The notes under the pieces were generated by a model, which saw only the letters and a list, made by a program, of their open reading frames with translations, had not been told where the DNA came from and did no database searches. 14,882 nt of DNA from Sphingomonas bacterium (GTDB taxonomy: Bacteria; Pseudomonadota; Alphaproteobacteria; Sphingomonadales; Sphingomonadaceae): NCBI RefSeq assembly GCF_903643065.1, contig NZ_CAHJWX010000018.1, positions 1 to 14,882 of the forward strand, in the 5' to 3' direction. How positions within the stretch are numbered: position 1 is the first letter of the stretch; each line of letters opens with the position of its first letter. Of this stretch, positions 1 to 7,500 are shown piece by piece. Both the position numbers and the translations under genes were made by a program.

Positions 1-19
1 GCCGGTTCAGCACGCCCAT
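1..19 (-). CDS. possible 5' end of a gene leaving the window
   Basis: On the minus strand an ATG at 19 is preceded by GGGAGG at a good distance (about 6 nt), and the frame stays open to the window edge, encoding only M-G-V-L-N-R. The start context is convincing as a ribosome binding site, but six codons give no family information. The opening residues would suit a PspA-type protein, among many others, so no product is assigned. If real, it is divergent from the remnants that follow. Confidence 0.2.
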
Positions 20-77
20 GATCGCCTCCCGCAGAAAGCAACCTTGAATCAGAACCAGACCCGCTTGGGAATCCTAA

Positions 78-694
78 GAGTCCACGGCTCCTAGGCAGAC
101 CAGGCTGCCGTTCCTCGCCGAGCAGGTGCCGCGCTCCGAACCGTGCTTCTATCTGGCGTATATGGACGTCCCCGGTCCGGGATCGCGCCGGTGTTCGCTG
201 CCGTTCCCGCCGCGCCGGCCGTGCCGACCGAGGGGCGCGACGATGCCTGTCCGCCCGCGCTGGCGCCGGAAGCCGCAACAGCGTGGTCGGTGGCACCGAG
301 TCGCCCGCGCGGCATGGTCTCGTTCAACATCCCGATGAAGGCGGCTGAGGTCGCGTTTTTCGAGCGCTGCTTCCAGACGCTGGACCGCGATCCGTCGTTC
401 GAGGAGATCGACAGTGACGTCCGGCGGGCGGTCGGCGCGACTCCGGAGCGGCCGCTCGGCGAGCTACAGCCGCTATCGCATCGGGAGCAGCGCGCCGCGG
501 TGTCCTTCCGGTTCCGAGGCAAGGACGGCGACCCCCGCGACGTGTGCGACATCACCAGTCTCAACATCGATATCGCGGCGCTCGCGATGCTGATCGCGGT
601 CGCGGTGCCCAGCGCGCAGCCGGGCGGATTCACCTATACGCCGATAGGGCCAGTTCTGGACAGCAACGACCCGCGACTGCTTTCGCTGCCGTAG
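78..694 (+). pseudogene. hypothetical protein remnant with a frameshift
   Basis: No family is recognised. Protein-like sequence begins in one frame (about 78-180, containing FYLAYMDVPGPGS) and continues in another frame from about 181 to a TAG at 692-694 (containing MVSFNIPMKAAEVAFFERCF and later TYTPIGPVLDSNDPRLLSLP). A frameshift near 180 is therefore likely. The second frame alone could also be read as an intact ORF from a TTG at 143, but its first 15 or so residues look unlike the rest. Beyond the TAG the same frame carries a further protein-like stretch to a TGA at 791-793 (ALATILIIDTDVPPARELRQ), which might be the broken start of another gene with a signal-like segment. The gap to 866 otherwise holds only the ribosome binding site of the next gene. 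Confidence is moderate that this is coding and low on its exact limits. Confidence 0.4.
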
Positions 695-866
695 GGCGGC
701 TTGGTCAAGATCGCGTTGGCGACGATCCTGATCATCGACACCGACGTCCCTCCGGCGCGCGAGCTGCGGCAGTGGACATTCCACGTTTCTTGAGAGTGTC
801 CGCGCGGTGCCTGCTTGAGGACGAACGGCACCATCAGCATTTCGCTCCGATAAACGGAGACGAGTC

Positions 867-1514
867 ATGGTCGATGCCGAGTCCAGGAGCTTCGGCGCGG
901 TATGGCGTGAGGCGGGCGCCGCGAGCGAACGGCATGGCAGCTTGCTGATCGGCGGCATGATCACGCTTGTCGCGATCGAGTTCGTCACGAACCGTCGCGG
1001 GCCGATGGGCCAATACCGCCAGCAACGTGATCGACGTCGGAGCACTTGTCGTCGTCAAGGTCGCGCTCATGCGGGCCGACCGCCTCGTCGAGCACGTAGG
1101 GCGTGCAACGATCTACGCCGTGGTGGCGCTTCTCGCAGGCGGCGGCGTTCTGCTCGGTCTGATCGCGCTCGTCGTCCCCGGCCTGTATCTGCTGGCGCGA
1201 TGGTCGCTGGCGCAGCCGTTGGCGATCGCGCGTGACCGGGGTCCGATCGAGGCGATGCGCGAGAGCTGGCATCTGACCCGCGACAGCACCTGGACGCTGG
1301 TCGGCGTGTTCGTCGCGTTCGGGCTGCCGCTGCCATCCTGCTCGCGGCGGGTTTCGTGGCGACGAAGATGTTTGACGACACCTCGGCGCTGCCGGCGGTC
1401 GGGCTGCTCTCGATCGCGAACAACGCGATCCTGGTCACCGGCGCCTGCCTCGGCGTGGCGATCTACCGCCAGTTCGTCGCGCCCGTCACGCCCGGCGATC
1501 GCTCGATCCCATGA
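867..1514 (+). pseudogene. YciC-like / glycerophosphodiesterase-membrane-domain-like integral membrane protein, frameshifted
   Basis: The start is an ATG at 867 with CGGAGA just upstream. The N-terminus (MVDAESRSFGAVWREAGAA) is followed by a hydrophobic segment. Around 985-1005 the reading moves to the +1 frame, and it carries on through a long membrane segment (GGGVLLGLIALVVPGLYLL) and the loop EAMRESWHLTRDSTWTLVGV. Near 1325 it moves back to the first frame (AAILLAAGFVATKMF) and ends at TGA 1512-1514. The pattern of a VVPG-containing helix followed by an 'EA..SW.LT' loop is typical of multi-pass proteins of the YciC/UPF0259 and glycerophosphodiester phosphodiesterase membrane-domain type, whose exact roles are poorly known. 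Net length restores to about 215 codons, matching an intact gene once two compensating shifts are allowed. The stop overlaps the next start (ATGA), so the two were probably co-translated. Confidence 0.55.
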
Positions 1515-2669
1515 TGAACGGCGAGAGCTGGGGCGTGGTCGACGCGGTCGCTCCCGTTACGCGCCATGGGTCGCGAGGCTGGAGCAGGCGGCGGCGCTGC
1601 AACCCGTGTCGTACCGACGCAAGGTGATCGCGGCGGGGCGGTTCGGCTATGTCGTGACGGGCGGGCTACTCGCCATCCCGACCGCGCTGATCAGCATCCT
1701 CTTCGTCTTCCTGTCGACCACGGCGGTGCCAGGCGGCATCGCCGTTCATTGGCTCGCCGTCCTCGCGCTCACGACGGGCATGCTCTACCTGGCGATGAGG
1801 CTGAGCCGCACACCGGCCGCTGGCGTCGTGCTGGCGCCCGCGCAAGCCCCCGCGCTGCCGGCGACCGTCGAACGGCTGCGCTTCGCCCTGGTCGCGCCGC
1901 CCATCCACGAGATCCGCCAGTGCGCGACGATGAGCGCGGGCCTGGTGCAGCAGCCCCGCTGCTGCGGCCTCGCCGCATCCCGTGCCGTCCTGATCCTGGG
2001 GCTGCCGATCTTCTACGGGCTGACGACCGGCGAGGTGGGGGCGGTGATAGTGCACGAGCTGGGACACGCCGTCGCCGCGCACAACGCTCGCTCGGGTTCG
2101 TGTATGGCGTTCGCGGGCGCTAGACCCGGATCGGTGGGCGGCTGCCATACGGCTTTCTGGCCGGCATGCTGAGGCGGTTCTTCTCCTGGTACGGGCCGTG
2201 GTTCGTCGCCTACAGCCAGGTGCTGATCCGCCAGCAGGAGTTCGAGGCCGATCGATCAGCCGTTCGGGCCGTCGGTGCGGCGGCGCTCGCGTCGACGTTG
2301 CGGCGGTTCGCGGTCAAGGCGATCAGCTGGGATCAGCATCTCGCGGCTCGCGTGGAGCAGTCGAATAGACGAGGTCTTGGTGGACCGACGGTGCTGCGCC
2401 GGGCGCTGGCCGATCTGTCCGCCCGTCATGGCAACGATCAGGATCTCCTCAATTTGACGCTGAGCTTCGAGGCACAGCTCGACGACACGCATCCCGTGCT
2501 CGCGCAGCGGCTCGTTGCGCTCGGTGAAAGCACCGTAGTCCGCGATCCCGCCGGACCGACCGGCGCGTCGCTGCTGGGATCGAGCGCGGAAACATTCATC
2601 GCCTTGTTCGGCAAGGAGCTGCTCCAGCAGGGACGACGCGATGCACGCCCAGCATCGCAGACGCTCTGA
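1511..2669 (+). pseudogene. M48-family zinc metalloprotease, disrupted by frameshifts and a stop
   Basis: The likely start is ATG 1511, overlapping the preceding TGA. The frame shifts near 1555-1560 into one encoding two hydrophobic N-terminal segments (about 1645-1795), then VIVHELGHAVAAHN with the zinc-binding HELGH at 2053-2067. A second shift near 2085-2100 returns to another frame (SLGFVYGVRGR), which is cut by TAG at 2121-2123. The same frame then continues through LPYGFLAGMLRRFFSWYGPW and QQEFEADR, the third zinc-ligand motif of M48 peptidases, to TGA at 2667-2669. Intact members are membrane-anchored endopeptidases of the HtpX/Ste24 superfamily. All catalytic motifs are present but lie in different frames, so no full protein can be made as written. 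Either the loss is recent or the sequence contains indel errors. Confidence in family is high; confidence in true inactivation is moderate. Confidence 0.72.
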
Positions 2670-3018
2670 ACACAAAAAACTTCTGGGCGATCTCGAGCAG
2701 GCGCTTCCGTAGGATGCGGTAGATGTCGAAGCCGAGCTCGGCTGGCGTGATCTTCTGTATTGGCGGTTCGCCCCGGCGCTGATCTGCGAGATGATGCGCG
2801 TCAGCTCGCCGCTGGCCCAGTACTGGGCGACGAGGGTGGAAAGGACGATGCCGAGCCGCAGCGACTTGGTTGTCGCCGAGAGCAGGTGGCGATCGCCTCC
2901 TACGTGACGTCGCCGAGGTTGCGGCTGCCGACCGGATGGTGACCGCGCGTCAAGTTAGGGCAGCTCGTCGAGCATGATCAGGACGGGCTCGGGCACCACC
3001 ATCCTGAACTGCTCGTTT
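2656..3018 (-). pseudogene. degraded ATPase-like remnant, possibly DUF499 family
   Basis: Reading the minus strand, protein-like pieces appear in successive frames: EQFRMVVPEPVLIMLDEL (Walker-B-like, hydrophobics then LDEL), then GSRNLGDVT and EAIAT flanking a TAG, then TKSLRLGIVLSTLVAQYW and GELTRIISQISAGANRQ, then ITPAELGFDIYRILRKRLLE. A TAA follows the LDEL segment, and at least two frame changes are needed. The order 'LDE(L), LGDVT.EA, LTRIISRxA, E..xILRKRLLE' recalls DUF499-type ATPases found with methyltransferases in defence loci, but this is recognition by eye and could be wrong. No start or end is visible. The plus strand of this stretch shows no convincing gene. Confidence 0.33.
2670..2682. 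repeat. 13-bp direct repeat, copy 1
   Basis: ACACAAAAAACTT, lying immediately after the stop of the M48 remnant. An identical copy occurs at 3269-3281. Runs of six A are very rare in this GC-rich window, so the match is more notable than its length suggests. The two copies bracket about 600 bp holding the ATPase-like remnant and most of the AT-richer segment. Confidence 0.5.
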
Positions 3019-3310
3019 CTTGGACTTGGCCTGTTTAACAAAATGCGACATCCGGCGTGTCATTTTAAGCACCCTTTCATAGCACTGAGTGCCTAAAGAA
3101 GCATTGATTCTGTGTCTTTTCCGCTGCTCAGCGACGTGAGCCAGAGTTGGTGACTCCTACGGTTGCATTAAGTGAATATTGCTAAGAAGTTTCGTCAACA
3201 CTAGCCGTTGCGAACGCTCGCTTTTTGGTAATCCTGTGTGGGACGACGGTGTGAGACTTTGCACCCGCACACAAAAAACTTTGAAAATCACTCTGCCATT
3301 TCTGCGGAGC
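3015..3310. other. AT-richer segment without a gene, probably a mobile-element remnant
   Basis: Base composition drops visibly relative to both sides, with clusters such as TTTAACAAAATG, CATTTTAAGC and AAAAAACTTTGAAAATC. No open frame here looks like a known protein. The open frame starting at a TTG (3179) merely runs into the portal fragment downstream, and its first 44 or so residues do not resemble a portal N-terminus. A short inverted repeat GCACT-G-AGTGC lies at 3082-3092. The segment ends abruptly where portal homology begins, consistent with an insertion or deletion joint. I could not match it to a named insertion sequence. Confidence 0.45.
3269..3281. repeat. 13-bp direct repeat, copy 2
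   Basis: ACACAAAAAACTT, identical to 2670-2682. This copy lies inside the AT-richer segment, some 30 bp before the portal fragment begins. Confidence 0.5.
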
Positions 3311-3871
3311 ACGTTCCTGGAGCGCGGGGCCCAGCCATCGGGCGTCATCAGCCTGGATAAGCCGCTGTCGATCGAACAGCGTCAAGGCATCCGCCAGTCA
3401 TTCAGTGACGGCCATGTCGGAACGAGCAAGGCCGGGCGCGCGCTGATCCTGGACGACGGGATGACCTGGCAGGCGATGCAGGTGAGCCCGGAGGATGCCG
3501 AGTTGTTGGGCTCCCGCCGGTTCGCGGTGGAGGAGATCGCCCGCATCTACGGCGTGCCGCCGCCCATGGTCGGCGACCTGTCGCATGGCACGTTCACGAA
3601 CAGTCGCGAAGCCGCGCGCTGGTTCGGACAGTTCACCCTTACGCCCCGCGTGCGGCGGCTGGAGGCGGAGCTGAACCGCGCCCTGTTCGGCGCCGGGAGC
3701 CCGTTCGAGGTCGAGTTCGATATGTCGAGCCTGTTGCGGTCGGACCCGGAAACCCGGTGGGCCAGCCACAAGATCGCGATCGACACCGGCGTGCTCGACA
3801 CCGACGAGGTGCGCGAGATCGAGGGGTACAATCCGCGCGGCAACGCGTCCCCGAAGGTGCCGGCAGCGTGA
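3311..3871 (+). pseudogene. HK97-type phage portal protein, C-terminal fragment
   Basis: From about 3311 the frame encodes FLERGAQPSGVISLDKPLS, EQRQGIRQSF, AGRALILDDGMTWQAMQVSP, EDAELLGSRRFAVEEIARIY, GVPPPMVGDLSH and TFTNSREAARWF, in that order, then TGA at 3869-3871. This is the characteristic second half of HK97/gp3-like portal proteins (G-x-x-P-S-G, L-x-x-G, MSPEDAQ-like, F-x-V-x-EIARIFGVPP, L-x-x-x-TFSN). Portals of this family are about 400 residues and form the dodecameric DNA-packaging ring. Only about 187 remain, and the N-terminal half is replaced by the AT-richer segment. No terminase, protease or capsid gene sits beside it, so this is a stranded prophage fragment. The fragment itself shows no frameshift. 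A protein could start at TTG 3179 but would lack the N-terminal half. Confidence 0.85.
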
Positions 3872-3872
3872 C

Positions 3873-4035
3873 TCAAGCTGCGCGCTTCAAGCAGGCCGAT
3901 GCCACCAGCCCGCGCAACGTGAAGTCGCGCGTCACCCGCTCCAGCAGCCATTCGCGCGTTGCCCCCGACAGGATGTTCGGCTTGCGACCGCCCATCGGCC
4001 TGGGAGCCGCACTGCCGGTCTCACGTGCTTGCCGA
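3873..4035 (-). mobile_element. IS630-family transposase fragment
   Basis: The minus strand encodes RETGSAAPRPMGGRKPNIL followed by SGATREWLLERV and DFTLRGLVA, then leaves the family pattern (SACLKRAA) and stops. The series 'GS..P.PMGGR.P..L.......WL..R.....TLRGL' is the linker and second helix-turn-helix region of IS630-type (Tc1/mariner-like) transposases. The DDE catalytic domain, the N-terminal start and recognisable element ends are all missing, so it is a dead remnant. Its upstream edge merges in another frame with the C-terminal end of the Ntn-hydrolase-like gene, which suggests that the element's arrival, or later deletion, truncated that gene. The exact left and right limits are estimates. 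Confidence 0.6.
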
Positions 4036-4411
4036 CCTTTCCGACGCAGTAACCGTCGTCGTCGAGCCATGCGACCATGGCCGAGGTGCTGTCACCGCAG
4101 AGGCCTCGCCTGCTCGCCAGCCAGGCTTCTAGTCCGTCGCGCTCCATCCCCTTGCGGATCCGATCCCGCAAGTCGACGGCCAGGCGCTTCAACGTGGCCA
4201 CGTCGCCGGCTCCGGTGAACACGGCGCGGTCATCGTCGAGCAGCAGCGTCTTCTGAATGAAGTCGACAGGCTGGTAGCCGCGCGGTTCGGCCGTTTGTCG
4301 GACTATCATGCCCGTCGGCGTGACCTGCACCTTCGGTTGGCCCAGCTGCGAGAGGAGCACGTCCGACATGACGATCGGTGCCTCCGGCAGGAGGATCGCC
4401 GTCAGCGTCAT
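4036..4411 (-). pseudogene. Ntn-hydrolase (proteasome-like) fold protein, 3'-truncated
   Basis: The likely start is the ATG at 4411 (MTLTAILLPEAPIVMSDVLL), although no strong ribosome binding site precedes it. The frame continues through GMIVRQTAEPRGYQPVDF, QKTLLLDDDRAVFTGAGDVA and LKRLAVDLRDRIRKGM. The N-terminal 'MT..A....PE..IV.SD.LLS' plus a mid-protein 'D....FTGAGD' recalls proteasome-like Ntn hydrolases, in which the residue after Met-1 is a nucleophilic Thr once the Met is removed. Thr-2 is present here. After GDSTSAMVAWLDDDGYCV the sequence passes into IS630-like material, so the C-terminal part is missing. The function of intact relatives is unknown to me, and the fold assignment is tentative. 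The gap to the next gene (4412-4552) contains a 14-bp palindrome and nothing coding that I recognise. Confidence 0.45.
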
Positions 4412-4514
4412 GTCGCAGAACGGACCGTCATGGTCGCGCCTACCCGCTCGACAGACGTTGCAGCCCGTCCGATAATCCGAGCTGGCATCGACGCCATCGG
4501 CCGCGCGATCATGC

Positions 4515-4528
4515 GCAAGGCGCCTTGC
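4515..4528. repeat. 14-bp perfect palindrome downstream of the STAND gene
   Basis: GCAAGGCGCCTTGC lies about 25 bp past the stop codon of the minus-strand nuclease-STAND gene. It has no loop and no T-tract, so it is not a standard intrinsic terminator. It could be a protein-binding site, or part of a transcription end that I cannot resolve. Confidence 0.25.
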
Positions 4529-4552
4529 CATCGGCGGACTGCCCGATGCTGC

Positions 4553-7500
4553 TCACGCCTGGGCCGAACCCGAACCAGCTTTGCCCCGCCTCTTTTTCTT
4601 CGCGCCGGATCCGCCGTCCCGAAGCCTCATGTAGGAAAGGACCTCGGCGCAGATCGATGGGTCGCCGAGGTCGGAGATAGCCGCGTCGTCGACCTCGCCG
4701 ACGTCCGCGCCCAGCGCCCAGTCGGCACCGCGGCCGGTCGGCAGCATCGCCACCACCTCCTCGGCGGCGGACCTGTCCCGGTCGTTCATTGTCCACGCCA
4801 TCAGCAGCAGCAGCGCCCGGCGCTTCCGATTGGTGGCGAGTGCCCCCGCCGCGGCCAGGATCTCGTCGCGCCCGCCGCGCCAGCCGAGGAGCACCGCCAG
4901 CACGCCTGCCACCGGTTCGTAGAGCCGCGCGAGGAGCTGCGGCGTTATCCTCTGGACCAGCGCCTCCTCCAGTTCCGCGCCGACCGGCAGGAGCGAATGC
5001 GCCGCCGACGACCTGACCCTCGCCCGACCGGGCTCGACGCTCAGCGCGAACAGCTTCGCGTGGGCCGCACCCCCGCCCGTGCGCGCGAGCAGGGCGAACC
5101 CGGCCCTGCGGACATCCGAGTCCGACGTGCTGGTCGCGATCGTGAGGAGGCGTTCGGCATCCGGTCCCGGGAGCGGGGCGACGGCAGCCAGGGCGTCGAT
5201 CGCGGCCTGCGCTATCGGGTAATCGTCGCTGTCCCGTCCGTACTCCTGCGAATCCTTCGACCACTGGTCACCCGCGAGTGTGATCAGGGCAGGTCGATGC
5301 GCCTCGTGCGGCTTGTCCTTCAAGACCTGGACGAGGGCGCGGCGCACCGGGCTCGCGCGATGCGCGGCGAGATCGAGGAGGCGCGCCGGCAGCGGCGCAG
5401 GAAGCGGACCGGCGATCGCGGTCAGCGCACGGGCGACGACGTGGGCGTAGCGGTGGCCCAGCGCGGCATCGACGTCGGCGGCCATCCCGTGCCGGATCGC
5501 GGCCTCCACCCCGTCGACCGCCATGGATGGATCATCTGCCTTTGCGAGCGCCCAGCGCACGTCGCTCTCGATCGCGAGCCCGCCCTGGGGATCGAGTGCG
5601 AGCCTGAACGCGCGCGTCCCAGCCGACGGCTCGGCGATCGAAAACAGGACCTCAATCGCCCGCTTGCCGAGGCGGGGCTTCTGCTTGGAGAGCAGGGCCA
5701 GCTGCGCCTCCCCGATCGAGTCGAAGGGTTTCGGCAGGTTCGCGGCAGCCGTATCCGTCGCCGCAATGTGCTCTGTGCCTGTGGCCGCACGCCCCTTCCG
5801 GAAGGCGGCGAGGTCGCAGGCGATCGAGGTCAGGCGATCGTGGTCGCCGCTATCCTCTAGGCGTTGGATGATGGTCGGGAGGAGCGTCGGTGCGCGCTCG
5901 ATCAGGGCGATCAGGGCCGCCTGCTCGATGCCGCCATGCGGTGACCCCGCAAGAATTCTCTTCTCGAGCGGCTGCAGGTACCGGTCGTCCCAGGTGCGAA
6001 CGAGGGCAGACCATACGTCGTCCTCGTCCGGCGTGCCGTGGGCGCACTCGAACGCGCCGGCGAGTTCGTCGGGATCAGCCGCCTCGGCCGTGTCCCGGTT
6101 GGCGAGCAGCCGTAGCCAATAGGGTCTGAGCGATGCTGCATGGCGGTGCTGGACGACAGACCGCCATCCGTGCTCAGTCCGGACGCGCGCCACGTACAGC
6201 TTGAGGAATTCGCCCGCAGTGTATCCGTCGTCATTCTCGGCGAGGTACTGCGCGTAGTCCTCGCTGTAGACGTCGTTGACGATGTCCAGGTGGGTCGCGG
6301 CGGCGGACGCCAAGTCGCTCTCCGAGGGGGTCAGGACCTCGACCGCGGTGTCGATTATGGCCTCGAACCCATCCAGGTCCTTGAGCGCGCCGTAGGCGAT
6401 CACGTCGTCGGTGGAGATGTAGCCGTAGTGGACGGCCGTCGACGCCGCTTCGAGGAACGACGGCGTGAGACCGTCGAACAGGCGGGCGAGCTCGTCGGCG
6501 AAGCTGTCCGGGAAGTGGGACCGGTCCCGCGGGAGCGTGTCGCGCACGAAGGTCTCCAGGATTGTGCGCGTCGCGGGGTCGGCGGCGCGCGCCGCATACC
6601 AGTCCTCCAGGTGTCCGGGCGAACCCCAGCTGTAGAACCCTCCGAAGGTCTTGTCGGGCCGGTGGCGCAGGAAGCGCGCGATCTCGCCGCCGTTGCTGGC
6701 GGCGGAACCTGCCCTGGCGGCGAGCTCGATGTGCGCCTCGAAGTCCTTGCCGCCCTCGAGCAGCCGGGCATCGAGCCAGGCGTCGATCCGCTGCGCCGCG
6801 ACCGCTCCGGGAGAGACGCCGAACTTCTCCCACACGGCTGCGAGGATTCGTGCCGACGCACCGGCACCCCATTCCGCGCCGGGCCCGTCGTCGGAGACGA
6901 GCAGCTCGAGTAGCTGCCGCAGCGTGCGGCGGACGACCTGACGGTGTTCGGGCTTCTCGAGCGTCCTCGTCACGCCGGCCTCGACCCTCGGGTGGTAGTA
7001 GGTGACGAGGCCGCCCTCCCCTTGGCGCAGGTTCCGCGCGGCCACGAAGAAGTCCACGAGCGGCGACACGCCGCGTCCGAGATCGACCTGCCTGTCGGCC
7101 AAGGCGTCTTCGATCTCGCGCAGGACGGAACGCGTGACCTTCCCGCTCGTCGACAGCAGCCCGAACAGGACCGCGGCCGCCGCGACGTCCTTCCGTTGCT
7201 CTATCTGCTCGATGACCGTGCTCTCGATCGAGTTCTGATGGGCGCGGTTGATGGCGTCCTGCACGAAGCCGGGCGGGTTGCGGAGACCTGTGCGGTCCTG
7301 CACGCGCATCGCGTCGAAGAACTTCTGTATCTCGAGTGGTGTCGCCAGTTCGTCGAGCACCGTGCGCTCGGCGCCCCGGGCCAGTGCCTGCAGGTCGCGC
7401 GGGAGGCTGTCGATGCGGGAGCGGTAGAGTGCGCGCCGCTCCTTCGGCCCGTAGTTCTCGGCCTCGAGGTTGACGACCCACTGCTTGACGGAACCCAGGG

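Noticed and set aside
2760..2942. 60-residue plus-strand frame
   Set aside because: Low-complexity, charged sequence opposite the more protein-like ATPase remnant.
4295..5860. 521-residue open frame on the plus strand
   Set aside because: Arg-rich antisense shadow of the STAND gene's 3' end.
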